Of a DNA stretch of 64,000 bases, positions 1 through 8,702 are shown piece after piece. Origin of the DNA: Labilithrix luteola. Lineage in GTDB: Bacteria; Myxococcota_A; Polyangia; Polyangiales; Polyangiaceae. Where the stretch lies: positions 7,276,001-7,340,000 of the forward strand of contig NZ_CP012333.1 in NCBI RefSeq assembly GCF_001263205.1. The letters run 5' to 3'. Both the position numbers and the translations under genes were made by a program. Each line of letters begins with the position of its first letter. Within the stretch, counting starts at the first letter, position 1. The notes under the pieces are model-generated. The model was not told the DNA's origin. It saw only the letters and a list, made by a program, of their open reading frames with translations, and made no database searches.

Positions 1-54
1 GTTTTCCACGTCATGGCCAAACTCCGAGAGGATCTCTTCGAGAACTACGGTTGA
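1..54 (+). CDS. C-terminal end of an unidentified protein (partial)
   Basis: Frame 1 is open from the left edge and reads a plausible 17-residue tail, VFHVMAKLREDLFENYG, ending in TGA at 52-54. Its stop overlaps by a few bases the stop of the convergent gene at 45. Only the end is visible, so no family can be named. It matters because it shows that the minus-strand triad ends here rather than continuing into lipoprotein genes. Confidence 0.4.
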   Translation, partial: VFHVMAKLREDLFENYG

Positions 55-782
55 ACGAGCTCACGAACGCGCGTCAAATGCGCGGATTCGGGATAGGTCG
101 CCTCGAACGCGTTGGCTCTGCGTCGCGCGTCGTCGAGGCGGCCGAGACGAACCAACGCGACCACGGCGAGGCGCTCACGTTCCTGCGCGAACTTCGGCGC
201 TTGAAAGTGCTTCATGTGCACCTCCGTGAGCGCGAGGGTCTTCTGCGGGGTCGCGTCGAGTGCGCGACTCGCCTCCTCGAGCAGCGCGAGCTCGTCACTC
301 GGCGTGCTATCCGCTTCCGGAGCGGCCGGCGACGCAGCCGGCGCAGAATGCGCACGGGCCTTCGCTTCACGGGTGTTCGGCAGATTCGCGGCCTTGGGTG
401 CGGGGAGCTCCACGGCGGGCAGCGCTTCGACAGGTACCGAGACGCCCAACATCGCGGACGTCACTGGCGTGGGCGAGGGCGTGGACTCCACCCTCACCGG
501 CGCTGGCGGCGCAGCCGGCGCGACGGAGTTCGTGGACGGAGACCGCGACGGGCCTGCCGCGCGAACTCCCAAAGCGACGATCGCGAGCCCGACAACAGCG
601 TAGCGGGATGATCGGCTCCACCACGTGGACGGAGCCACCTCTCGCTCGAGAGCGCCCCCGAGCCGACGTTCGATGACGCGCATCCGCACGTCGTCGGGTA
701 GTTCGTCACGACCGGCTCGAAGGGCGCGATCGACGAAGTCCTCGTCGGCCGGGTCGAGCGATTCCCATCGGCGATCCTTCAT
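45..782 (-). CDS. Single-span membrane protein with TPR-like C-terminus, candidate anti-sigma factor (triad A)
   Basis: 245 aa. Residues 1-58 are charged and presumably cytoplasmic. Residues 61-77 form one hydrophobic span. Residues 80-165 are a Pro/Ala/Ser-rich linker. Residues 166-245 are a helical TPR-like segment ending in a tYPESAHLtRV motif. The ATG overlaps the stop of the upstream ECF sigma gene by 4 bp, which implies translational coupling and a partner function. The same layout recurs at 45821-46660 and 60414-61334, again directly after an ECF sigma gene. There is no zinc-type anti-sigma motif (HxxxCxxC), so the anti-sigma role rests on position and topology, not homology. The Pro-rich linker could span the periplasm as in TonB. 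Confidence 0.7.
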   Translation of the reverse strand: MKDRRWESLDPADEDFVDRALRAGRDELPDDVRMRVIERRLGGALEREVAPSTWWSRSSRYAVVGLAIVALGVRAAGPSRSPSTNSVAPAAPPAPVRVESTPSPTPVTSAMLGVSVPVEALPAVELPAPKAANLPNTREAKARAHSAPAASPAAPEADSTPSDELALLEEASRALDATPQKTLALTEVHMKHFQAPKFAQERERLAVVALVRLGRLDDARRRANAFEATYPESAHLTRVRELVQP

Positions 783-1369
783 GGCAAACTCATTTGCGCG
801 CGTGCTCGTCGAGCCGCGGCTTCGAACAGCTTTCGCGCGGCGTAGTAGCGCGTGTATGCGGTGTGGAGAGGACAGCCGAGAACTTCGGCGACCTCGGCCA
901 TCGGAAGGTCCTCGATGACGTGGAGGACGAAGACTTCACGCTTCTGATCAGGGAGTTCGGAGAGCATGCCGTCGAGGACGGCGCATGTCTTTCTCGCCTC
1001 GAGGAGCTCGAGTGGCGTCGCCGCGCTGGGATCGATCGGCTCGTCCACTTGGTCCACGCGTAGCTCTCGTCGCTTTCGTTGGCGACGGCGGTAGTCCGCG
1101 GCCAAACGAATGCAGATCCCGTAGAGCCAGGCTCGGCGCGAGCCGCGCGGGTCGAAGTCAGGAAGCTTGCGATGGACGACGACGAACACCTCTTGCAAAA
1201 CGTCGTCGACGTCGGCTTCCTCGACCCCCAAACGCCGCAAGAGACGAAACGCGTAACGTCCGTGCTCGCGGAACATGTCCGTCGCCAAGCCCGTATGCGA
1301 AGCCGGCGCCGACGCCGATGCCGACTCCGAGCGGCAGACGGCCACTTTGATGCGCGACGTGGGGGTCAC
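779..1369 (-). CDS. ECF-type RNA polymerase sigma factor (triad A)
   Basis: 196 aa from a GTG codon. Sigma-70 region 2 lies at about residues 32-98, with the typical DDVLQEVFVVVHRKLPDF and RAWLYGICIRLAADYRR segments. Region 4 lies at about 123-185 with a helix-turn-helix (MAEVAEVLGCPLHTAYTR). It has only regions 2 and 4, as expected for the ECF class. The first 30 residues are low complexity, so a later start is possible. It sits 32 bp after the outer-membrane protein gene and overlaps the next gene by 4 bp. Closest relative in the window is the sigma factor at 45248-45814. Confidence 0.92.
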   Translation of the reverse strand: MTPTSRIKVAVCRSESASASAPASHTGLATDMFREHGRYAFRLLRRLGVEEADVDDVLQEVFVVVHRKLPDFDPRGSRRAWLYGICIRLAADYRRRQRKRRELRVDQVDEPIDPSAATPLELLEARKTCAVLDGMLSELPDQKREVFVLHVIEDLPMAEVAEVLGCPLHTAYTRYYAARKLFEAAARRARAQMSLP

Positions 1370-1401
1370 GCGAACTTATGGTGCCCGGCCGTTTCTTTTT
1401 T

Positions 1402-2502
1402 CTAACGAAATGACCTCGTCGCACCAATTCCGAGTGACCATACGATACGGCTGACCTCGTGGAGGGGCGTCGTCCGGCCGTCGTCCCGGTACGAGAACGC
1501 GTAACGTTGCCGAGGAAGGGCCAAGGAGAGGTCGGCAAACAGGCGTGTCTCGCCGATTTCGAGCGACGGCCCGAGTGCGAGGATGGGAGAGAAGATGACC
1601 TTCGGCGCCTGATCGCCCTTCGCGAGCCCGCGAGCGTCCGGTAAAATCGCCATCCACGTGGCGCCGGCACACGCCGTGCCGAAGATGGAGCCGAACGCCC
1701 GTCGAACGTAGCACCCGCGCCACTGTTGCTCGACGGCACGGAAATCGTAGCCCGCGACGCGACCGACGGGGATCCGGTACACCCCTCGCCATTCGAAGCG
1801 GAGCGGCAGCGTGCTCGGCATGACGCCGAGCACCAGAGCGGGGCCAAGGTCGGACTTGGGGAGCAGGCCATTCGAAGCGACCAGCGCCAGGCCGAGGTCG
1901 ACTTCGAGGGGGGGAGGAACCGCCGCGAGCTCCGGACGTCTTCGGCGCACGACCGTCGCTGGAGGACGCTGGTCGTGTTTGTCGGCGGCCGGCCGTTCTT
2001 TCCTCGCCTGCAACGGCGTTTCTTCTGTCGAAGGTGGCGCGGGTTCGTCGCTCTTCGCGTCGGGAGGCCCCGCTGAGCGCGTCGATCCGCCAAGCGCTGC
2101 CTCGGGATCGACGATGAGGAAGACGACGAACGTGACGGATCGACGGAGCTCCTCGCAGTTCTTCGCTTCGAGGTCGCGAGTTCCCAGGACGCGCCCTTCG
2201 GGATCACGCTGGGTGATACGCGCGCGCAGGTGGCCAGGGACGCCCGGAAGCTCTCGACCGTCGACCACGATTTCGCCCTGTCCCGGCGGCACGAAGGGGT
2301 CGCGACCGAGCCTGGTGGACATGGCACGCTTCAGCTCTTCCTCCGCGATGCATCCGCGCTCGCCGCGCTCGCCGCGCTCGACCCCCGCTGCGTTCCACGT
2401 GAGCTCGAACCGTGACGCGGCCAGCGCCGTCTTCCCGACGGTGAGCGCCCCTGTGAGCCCAAGCAACAGCACGCTCGCTTGTGTCCCCCTCCGGCGCCTC
2501 AT
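1402..2502 (-). CDS. Secreted predicted outer-membrane protein with two-cysteine N-terminal domain (triad A)
   Basis: 366 aa from the ATG at 2500-2502, chosen because it starts a signal peptide (MRRRRGTQASVLLLGLTGA, cleavage near ALAAS). The mature N-terminus follows a pattern shared with the genes at 42055 and 62399: FxLxW near the start, a Cys (GCIAEEEL), a short beta-rich stretch, then a second Cys (KNCEELRRSVTFVVFLIV). A Pro/charged linker follows, then roughly 180 residues of alternating, Gly/aromatic-rich sequence ending in GIGATRSFR, compatible with a small beta-barrel. It is the first gene of a three-gene unit with the sigma factor and its partner. No named family recognised; the barrel is an inference from sequence pattern. 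Confidence 0.75.
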   Translation of the reverse strand: MRRRRGTQASVLLLGLTGALTVGKTALAASRFELTWNAAGVERGERGERGCIAEEELKRAMSTRLGRDPFVPPGQGEIVVDGRELPGVPGHLRARITQRDPEGRVLGTRDLEAKNCEELRRSVTFVVFLIVDPEAALGGSTRSAGPPDAKSDEPAPPSTEETPLQARKERPAADKHDQRPPATVVRRRRPELAAVPPPLEVDLGLALVASNGLLPKSDLGPALVLGVMPSTLPLRFEWRGVYRIPVGRVAGYDFRAVEQQWRGCYVRRAFGSIFGTACAGATWMAILPDARGLAKGDQAPKVIFSPILALGPSLEIGETRLFADLSLALPRQRYAFSYRDDGRTTPLHEVSRIVWSLGIGATRSFR

Positions 2503-2671
2503 CGAGCGAAAGCTTGCTTCCAATCGAACACAAACGGCGCCGCTTGGGGAGGAGTGAGAAATGCAACGACCCGGACGGAGCGCAACGGCACAGCGATTGT
2601 ACCGCGCGCCCCGAAACCGGGCATCGAATTCCCACGTGGGCGGGGCTGGCGCTTGCCGACGGGAAGCCGAA

Positions 2672-3127
2672 TCAGAGCTCGATAGACAAGTAGCCCTCGG
2701 ACTGCCGCTGGAAGACCTCGATAAGGCCGTTGTCGACGACCTCGACGGCCCGAGAGAGCGTCGCGCGATCGATCCCGCCGCGCTCGAGGGAGATCCCGCA
2801 GGCCACGATGCGAACGCCCGCATCGTGCGCGGCTCGAAGCTCCGTATCGAGCGGTCCTCGCTCGAGCAAGGACGAAGACGCCTCGCCGCAGACCACGACC
2901 TCGACAGCCTGCGCGGCGAGGTGCGTTCCGCGCAGCATCTCTTTCGCGGTCCCGAGCGCAATGCGAAGCTGCTGTTCCTTCTGGACGAGCATCACCGCCT
3001 TCGTCGAGGGGCGCGCGACGGTCGCGGACGAATCCGCAGCAGGCGAAGGCGGCGTCGAAGCGCATCCGCCGTTGGCCATCAGCAGAACGAATCCCGAACA
3101 CACTAGAACCATTGCTCGCTTCGTCAT
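2672..3127 (-). CDS. DsrE-like protein exported as a probable lipoprotein
   Basis: 151 aa. Residues 1-22 form a signal peptide ending in a lipobox-like NGGC. The mature part matches the DsrE/F fold: VEVVVCGEASSSLL, AGVRIVACGISLERGGID, and the C-terminal VVDNGLIEVFQRQSEGY. DsrE-type proteins bind or relay sulfur on conserved cysteines; here Cys in VVCG and VACG are candidates. Members are usually cytoplasmic, so the export signal is unusual. It lies 49 bp after the DoxD/DoxA gene and in the same direction, so it probably handles sulfur produced or consumed by that membrane enzyme outside the cytoplasm. Confidence 0.8.
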   Translation of the reverse strand: MTKRAMVLVCSGFVLLMANGGCASTPPSPAADSSATVARPSTKAVMLVQKEQQLRIALGTAKEMLRGTHLAAQAVEVVVCGEASSSLLERGPLDTELRAAHDAGVRIVACGISLERGGIDRATLSRAVEVVDNGLIEVFQRQSEGYLSIEL

Positions 3128-3176
3128 GATCGGTGCGCTCCGCGATAGAAGGTTGACGAGGACATTCGATGCTCCA

Positions 3177-4217
3177 TCAGCTTTCGAGACGATGAAGGTC
3201 GACGACGTGGGCCCATCGGATGCCGCTCACGTCTTCGAGCTCGATGCGATACTCCCCGGGCGGTAGTGCGGGCGTGCCTTCGCCGGTGGGGAGGGTGACG
3301 GTGGCCCGAGCGCCGAGCGGGACGACGAGCCCGTGCGGTCCCGAGCGAACCTGCAGGAGCCATCGGTTGTCGATGCGCGTCGTACCTAGCGCGGAGAGCG
3401 CCGCGGCATCGTAGTGGCGGACGAGCTCTCCACGTTCATCGAAGACACGGAGGTCGACGACGAAGGCGCCGTACGTCTCTGGCCCGGCGGGTCGCTCGAG
3501 CGTGATCGCGAGCTCACCTCCGGCGCTCGTGCGCGCATCGAGCACATCGACGCGCGGGCGAACGGAGTCGTTGTGGAGCGTGCCCCAGATGCCGCCGTAG
3601 AAGACCTGATTCGTGACGAGCGTCACCACCACGCTGAAGACCGTGAGCACACTCGCGGCGACGAGCGACAGCTTGGGAGACGCGTCGGCGAACAAGCGCA
3701 TCCACCGGCGACCGAACAGGCTCGGGCGAACGCGCGCGAGCCACGCGTCGAGAGAGAAGGGACCGGCGCCGCCCAGCATGACCGTCGCGCCGCCGGCGAT
3801 GCCGAGCGCCCCGATCTGCCACTCGTCGAGGCACGTTGGCCCTAGCCATCCGGAGCCGAACAGGATCCCGACGGAGAGCATCAAGGTACCGAACGCGGCA
3901 AGACGGGTCCCGAGTCCGACGATGAGCGCGAGCCCCACGAGCGCTTCGATGATCGTGAAGGTCCAGAGGAAGGCGTGGAGCGCAGCAGGCCGATCGAGGA
4001 GCGTCGCGATGAGATCGCCCACGCCGAAGATCGAGCCCGGCATGAACTGATTGAACTTCTCACCCACGTACCCAGGGGCGCCCGGCACGAGTTTGGCGGC
4101 ATCGAGCACGACCCGACGGTGAAACGCGGAGAAGAACATCCAGCCGGTCACGAGCCGGATCGGAAGGAGCGCGAGCGACGGATGGATGGACTTCGAGTCC
4201 GAGGTGCGGGACGCCAT
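3177..4217 (-). CDS. DoxD/DoxA-like thiosulfate:quinone oxidoreductase, fused subunits
   Basis: 346 aa from the ATG at 4215-4217, which overlaps the stop of the regulator gene by one base (TGATG). The N-terminal half has about five membrane segments in the DoxD/DoxX style (RLVTGWMFFSAFHRRV, then IEALVGLALIVGLGTRLAAF). A further span lies near residues 185-205. The C-terminal 140 residues look like the extracytoplasmic DoxA subunit (ending in GEYRIELEDVSGIRWAHVVDL). In archaea DoxD and DoxA are separate proteins that oxidise thiosulfate to tetrathionate and reduce quinone; fused forms are known in bacteria. The rhodanese regulator and DsrE neighbours support a sulfur role. The substrate is inferred. 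Confidence 0.78.
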   Translation of the reverse strand: MASRTSDSKSIHPSLALLPIRLVTGWMFFSAFHRRVVLDAAKLVPGAPGYVGEKFNQFMPGSIFGVGDLIATLLDRPAALHAFLWTFTIIEALVGLALIVGLGTRLAAFGTLMLSVGILFGSGWLGPTCLDEWQIGALGIAGGATVMLGGAGPFSLDAWLARVRPSLFGRRWMRLFADASPKLSLVAASVLTVFSVVVTLVTNQVFYGGIWGTLHNDSVRPRVDVLDARTSAGGELAITLERPAGPETYGAFVVDLRVFDERGELVRHYDAAALSALGTTRIDNRWLLQVRSGPHGLVVPLGARATVTLPTGEGTPALPPGEYRIELEDVSGIRWAHVVDLHRLES

Positions 4218-4864
4218 CAGGTTGCCCCCATGCCGAGCGCGCGTCCGCTCGCCAACCATTCGGGAACACCGAACGGAAGGCGTTCGGCCTGAAGTCCCGC
4301 CTTGCGCAGCACGAGCGTTCCGCGCCGAGCGTTGGGGCAGTACTTGCCGCGGCAGTAAACGAGAAGGCGACGTTTCCGCTGAAGCTCCGAGAGACGTTGC
4401 TCGAGCTGCGCGAACGGAACCGAGGTAGCCCCGGGAAGATGACCGACCTCGTACTCTTCCGCTGGGCGTAGATCGACGAGCGCTGCACGACGAGGACCGA
4501 TGGTCGTGTCGAGCTTCGCCATCGTGACGTCGGACGAGCACTCGTCGTCGTTCTCCTGCTCGAGCAAGCGCACGGCCGGCAGGAGCGCCTCACCGGCTTC
4601 GCGAAGCGCCACGAACAGGCGCAGCCCGCTTTCGCGATTGGCTTCCTGAAAGACGTGCTTGCCCTGCTTGCGCGCCGTGACGAGACCCGCTGCGCGCAGC
4701 GCCTTCATGTGCGCGGCCGTGTTGGCTTCGCTCTCCCCGAGCAGCTCGGCAAGCTGATCGATCGACTTTTCTCCCTGAAAGAGGAGGTTCAAGGCTCGGA
4801 GGCGCGTCGGGCTGGAGAGGCTCGCCGCCACGCGCGCGAGCTCCGTGTAGAGCGCGTCGTTCAT
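4217..4864 (-). CDS. ArsR-family regulator fused to a rhodanese domain
   Basis: 215 aa from the ATG at 4862-4864; a TTG two codons upstream is an alternative. Residues 1-90 are a winged helix of the ArsR type (SPTRLRALNLLFQGEKSIDQLA, NTAAHMKALRAAGLV). Residues 115-210 are a rhodanese domain (VDLRPAEEYEVGHLPGA) with an active-site loop CRGKYCPNARRG, so the catalytic Cys is present, with a second Cys four residues later. Such fusions sense or transfer persulfide sulfur. It leads the sulfur operon and probably represses it through the inverted repeat that overlaps its own start codon. Confidence 0.9.
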   Translation of the reverse strand: MNDALYTELARVAASLSSPTRLRALNLLFQGEKSIDQLAELLGESEANTAAHMKALRAAGLVTARKQGKHVFQEANRESGLRLFVALREAGEALLPAVRLLEQENDDECSSDVTMAKLDTTIGPRRAALVDLRPAEEYEVGHLPGATSVPFAQLEQRLSELQRKRRLLVYCRGKYCPNARRGTLVLRKAGLQAERLPFGVPEWLASGRALGMGAT

Positions 4865-4902
4865 GGACAAACGATCAAACAGATATTTGATCGTTTGTCC
4901 AT
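4863..4902. promoter_or_regulatory. Perfect 17-bp inverted repeat at the sulfur-operon start, probable operator
   Basis: ATGGACAAACGATCAAA (4863-4879), spacer CAGATA, then its exact reverse complement (4886-4902). The left arm covers the start codon of the ArsR-rhodanese gene on the minus strand. Length and position fit an operator bound by that regulator. It lies between two divergent genes and could affect both. Confidence 0.6.
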
Positions 4903-5018
4903 TGCGATTCGCGCCCGAGCGTGTGGGCTACCCCGAGCGCGGCCTCGAGCCGTCGGGCTTCCATGGCTCCGGTCCCGTTGCTCTCGCACGCTGGCACGAT
5001 GATCGCAGCACGGACGTG

Positions 5019-6461
5019 ATGAGCGCGAGCCTGCATGCGGAAGGTCGGTCCCCTGTGACGATGCCTGAACATCGTGGTTCTCGGCCCAATCCTAAGGAGG
5101 AGCACGGGTCGATTACGTCACGACTGACACGATTGGCCCGACACGCCAAGGGGCGGGCGCTACGCGAGCGCTTTCCGCTCTCGAGCCATGCGGTTTGGCG
5201 GACCCCCTCGAACCGCCCCAATCCGCTCGATCTCCTCGAGCAGTCGCACGAGACGCGACTGGACGAGCTCGAGGCGCTGCGCTGGGGACGGATGGGGCTA
5301 TCGCCATTCACGTTTCTGCGCGGCTCGGCAATGGTGATGGCGTGGGATGTGGCGCATCTACCGCACGGCGACGTCTACGTGCAGGCGTGCGGCGACGCCC
5401 ACCTTGGCAATTTCGGCACGTTTGCGACGCCGGAGCGGAGGCTCATCTTCGACCTCCGCGACTTCGACGAGACGCTGCCGGCGCCGTGGGAGTGGGACGT
5501 GAAGCGTTTGGCGGCGAGCATCATCGTGTCGGCGCGCGATCAGGGAATTTCGGATTCGCGTGCCAGCGACGCGGTCCTCGCGTGCATGCGTCAGTATCGC
5601 GAGACGATGCAGGAGTCGGTCGAGCTGTCTTACCAGGAGATCTGGTACCGCCGTGTCGACGCTGAGGAGTTGAAGACTGGAAAGTCGAAGTCGTCGCGCC
5701 GCTTCGGCAAACGCTGGGTGAAGAAAGCGCGCAAGCGCACGTCGCTGCGCGAGATGGAGAAGCTGACCCAGATCGTCGACGGCCATCGACACATCAAGGA
5801 AGACCATCCGGTCATCTTCCCGATCGAGCACGGCCACATGCACGATGTCATCGCCGGAATCCTCGTCAAATACGCAGCCACTCTGTCACGCGATCGGCGA
5901 GTTCTGTTCGATCGCTATCGACTCGTCGATCTCGCCTACCGCGTCGTCGGCGTGGGTAGCGTCGGCACGCGCTGCATGATCGCCCTCTTCACCGGCGACA
6001 ACGACGACGACCCGCTCTTTCTGCAAATGAAGGAGGCGAACCGCTCGGTGCTCGAGCCGTTCGCACACCATTGCGTGTATTCGAACCAGGGCGAGCGCGT
6101 TGTGCAGGGCCAGCGCATCATCCAAGCGGCGAGCGATCTCTTTCTCGGCTGGAAGCGCTCCGGTCGCCACGACTACTACGTGCGCCAGTTGAAGGACATG
6201 AAGGGGACCATCGACTTCGAGAGGCTGACACCGGCGGTGCTCGCTGGCTTCGCCGCTCTGTGCGGTCGCACACTCGCCCAGGCCCATGCACGCAGCGGCG
6301 ACTTCTGTCAGATCGCGGGGTACCTAGGCGAGAGCGATCAGTTCGACAACGCCATCCTCGAGTTCGCGCTCTCGTACACCGAGCAGGTCGAGCGAGATCA
6401 TGAAGCGATGTTGAAGGCGGCCCGCGGCGGTCTCATGCCGATGGCGGCGCAGCTCCACTGA
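5019..6461 (+). CDS. DUF2252 family protein
   Basis: 480 aa from the ATG at 5019; the frame is open back to 4863 but that would run through the inverted repeat. A start at 5061 is also possible. A strong AAGGAGGAG lies at about 5094, yet no ordinary start codon follows it in frame. The protein carries the DUF2252 signatures FLRGSAMVMAWDVAHLP, CGDAHLGNFGTF and DLRDFDETLPAPWEWDVKRLAAS. The family resembles a kinase-like fold (the HxxNxG and DFD motifs recall phosphotransferases) but no activity is established. It is divergent from the sulfur operon. Confidence 0.85.
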   Translation: MSASLHAEGRSPVTMPEHRGSRPNPKEEHGSITSRLTRLARHAKGRALRERFPLSSHAVWRTPSNRPNPLDLLEQSHETRLDELEALRWGRMGLSPFTFLRGSAMVMAWDVAHLPHGDVYVQACGDAHLGNFGTFATPERRLIFDLRDFDETLPAPWEWDVKRLAASIIVSARDQGISDSRASDAVLACMRQYRETMQESVELSYQEIWYRRVDAEELKTGKSKSSRRFGKRWVKKARKRTSLREMEKLTQIVDGHRHIKEDHPVIFPIEHGHMHDVIAGILVKYAATLSRDRRVLFDRYRLVDLAYRVVGVGSVGTRCMIALFTGDNDDDPLFLQMKEANRSVLEPFAHHCVYSNQGERVVQGQRIIQAASDLFLGWKRSGRHDYYVRQLKDMKGTIDFERLTPAVLAGFAALCGRTLAQAHARSGDFCQIAGYLGESDQFDNAILEFALSYTEQVERDHEAMLKAARGGLMPMAAQLH

Positions 6462-6599
6462 GCCCACGGGCGACCGTTGCTGCGCGAGTTTTCATCAGTC
6501 GTTTCACCAGGAACTGTCCCGGCGGTACGGGGGCGCACGTAGGAGTCCCGAGTTTGGGGGACAGACACGGTCGAGCTTTGCCCGCTAGGATGTTGCTCG

Positions 6600-7850
6600 A
6601 TGCGCAAGTCGGTCCTTGGTGTGGTCACTCTCGGGGTTGCGATCTCGACGCTTCATTGCGTTGGTGACGAAGCGTCGAATGTCACGAACCTCCAGGTTGG
6701 ACCCGACGGAGGCGGGAACGACAACGGCGGCGGAGACCCGCCGTCGACGACGGATCCTGGCAAGGATGACAGCGGTAGCGCGGACTCGTCCGCGGACGCA
6801 GCCTGCGCGGCGAACGTCAACGAGGACGCGGAGAACTGCGGCGCGTGCGGGCACTCGTGCATGGGCAGCACCTGTTTCGCGGGCCAGTGTGAGCCGCAGC
6901 TGATGGCCTCGAACTTCCCCCTGCCAGTATCGGCAAACATCGGCAACGGGCTCGTGGCCGATGACAAGAATCTGTACTTCGTCACCAGCTCGCCGTCGCG
7001 CGTGTACAAGGTTGCGCGCACGCTTGCCGCCGATCCGACGACCGCGGCCACCATCATGTTCAACGCGGGAACGAAGACGCCGCGCTACCTCACGCTCTAC
7101 ACCACGACCCTGTGGTGGAGCGACCCCGGCATCGCCGCCAGCTCGGGCGCCATCTACTACATGGATCGCGACGGTGCGACGGACAGCGCAAAGACGCTGG
7201 TCTCGGCCATCCACGACCCGGAGCAGGTGATTGCGAATTCAACTTACGTGTACTGGACACAGGGAAACAACAGTGTTCAGGCGCAGGGGTATCTGAAGCG
7301 CCGGACGATCGTAGGCGGCGTCACCGAAGACGTCGTGACGAACCAGACCTCGCCGCGCCATCTCGCGGTTGGTGTCAACAAGGTTTACTGGGACCTCGCG
7401 GTCGCGAACAACAACGTGCTCCAGGTCGCGAACGCGAACGCCGGTGCAACGCCGAAGACGCTCTACCCCCTCGGCAACGACAGCGTGAGCGGAGTGGGCT
7501 TCACCGGAACCCATTTTTGGTGGGTCACGTACTCGAAGCGAGAGGTGTGGCGCTCGACACTCGACGGTGACAATCCCGAGAAGATTCACACCGGATCCTC
7601 CGCAGGATCGTCGATGGCCATCGCAGACAACGACGTCTACGTCGGATTTCAGGGACTGTTCCCGTCGCAATTCAAGGATGGAACCGTCGCGAAGATCGTC
7701 GCGCCGCAAAACCAGCCCGCCACCGTCACGCCCATCGCGACACTGCCCTTTGTCCAGGGGGTCGCGGCCGACGCCGACTTCGTCTACGTGCTCGGCGGGG
7801 ACTATCCGACGACGGCGACCGGCGGAAAGCTCTGGCGGATCCGCCGGTGA
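6600..7850 (+). CDS. Exported beta-propeller-like protein with Cys-rich N-terminal motif
   Basis: 416 aa. The signal peptide may end in a weak lipobox (TLHC at residue 20). A Gly/Asp/Ser-rich spacer and one NCGACGHSCMGSTC motif follow. The remainder is a series of about 50-residue repeats with LYFVTSSPSRVYKV, LWWSDPG, VYWTQGNNS, KVYWDLA and HFWWVTYS, typical of beta-propeller blades. The domain plan is the same as in the lipoproteins of the 43-60 kb cluster. Function unknown; probably surface-exposed. Confidence 0.75.
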   Translation: MRKSVLGVVTLGVAISTLHCVGDEASNVTNLQVGPDGGGNDNGGGDPPSTTDPGKDDSGSADSSADAACAANVNEDAENCGACGHSCMGSTCFAGQCEPQLMASNFPLPVSANIGNGLVADDKNLYFVTSSPSRVYKVARTLAADPTTAATIMFNAGTKTPRYLTLYTTTLWWSDPGIAASSGAIYYMDRDGATDSAKTLVSAIHDPEQVIANSTYVYWTQGNNSVQAQGYLKRRTIVGGVTEDVVTNQTSPRHLAVGVNKVYWDLAVANNNVLQVANANAGATPKTLYPLGNDSVSGVGFTGTHFWWVTYSKREVWRSTLDGDNPEKIHTGSSAGSSMAIADNDVYVGFQGLFPSQFKDGTVAKIVAPQNQPATVTPIATLPFVQGVAADADFVYVLGGDYPTTATGGKLWRIRR

Positions 7851-7934
7851 CGAACAAGCGGAGGGACCGCAGCGGGCAGACCGCGGCGAAAATTCGTGCG
7901 ACGTCGTCCGTCTCGTAGGCTCGTTGATAGGCCA

Positions 7935-8702
7935 ATGACCGATGACCCCCGCGTCGAACGGCTCCTCCGGGCCAACCTGAAAGCGCGCTGGATCTTGCTC
8001 GCGCTCGCGCTCCTGCTGCCCACCGCGCTCCACCTTCTCTTCGCGCGGCAGGCACGGAGACTCGACGCCCTCGGCGATCACGGCGTGGTCGGCGAGGCCG
8101 TGCTCGTACGCGCGACCGACTCGACTGCGTTCTACGAGTACGATGTCAACGGCGTCCATTACGACTGGAGCGTCGCGCGAAACGACGCGCCATATGCCGT
8201 CGGCACGCGCTTTCCAATCGTGTACGTCCCCGACGATCCGGCGCTGAGCCGTCCCGGCAGCGATCGGTCGCGCGGTGCCGTCGAGGCCGCCTCGAACCGC
8301 GGCTTCACGTGGAAACTGGAGGCCGGCTTCTTCGCCTTCTTTGCCATGTTCTTCGCGCTCGGCGAGCTGCGCATCCGCGAGCTTCGTGAGCGCGGCGCGG
8401 CGGGACTCGACGACCCCGACCTCTACAAACGGCGAATCGCGCAGTCGCTCGCAGCACTTTCGCCGTTCATCGTTCTGATCTTCGGCTTCCACTTCGCCGA
8501 CGCGCGCCAGAAGGGCCAATCCGCCTGGCCGGTCTTGCTCGGGACGGTGTTTGCCGTCGGCGTCATCATCGCCTCGATGTTCTACGTCGCGCGTAACGGT
8601 CCTGCACAGGCCGCGGCGCGATCCGCGCGGATCATCCGCATCGCCGCCCCGCTCGCGATCGCCGCCGCCGTGCTTCGTCTCATCGTGTACGTTCTCGAGT
8701 GA
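7935..8702 (+). CDS. DUF3592-like membrane protein
   Basis: 255 aa from the ATG at 7935. There is one N-terminal span (WILLALALLLPTALHLLF), then a soluble domain of about 85 residues matching the DUF3592 pattern (GVVGEAVLVRATDSTAFYEYDVNGVHYDWS, ending in VYVPDDPALSRPG), then three or four further spans. No enzymatic motif. Function unknown. Confidence 0.7.
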   Translation: MTDDPRVERLLRANLKARWILLALALLLPTALHLLFARQARRLDALGDHGVVGEAVLVRATDSTAFYEYDVNGVHYDWSVARNDAPYAVGTRFPIVYVPDDPALSRPGSDRSRGAVEAASNRGFTWKLEAGFFAFFAMFFALGELRIRELRERGAAGLDDPDLYKRRIAQSLAALSPFIVLIFGFHFADARQKGQSAWPVLLGTVFAVGVIIASMFYVARNGPAQAAARSARIIRIAAPLAIAAAVLRLIVYVLE

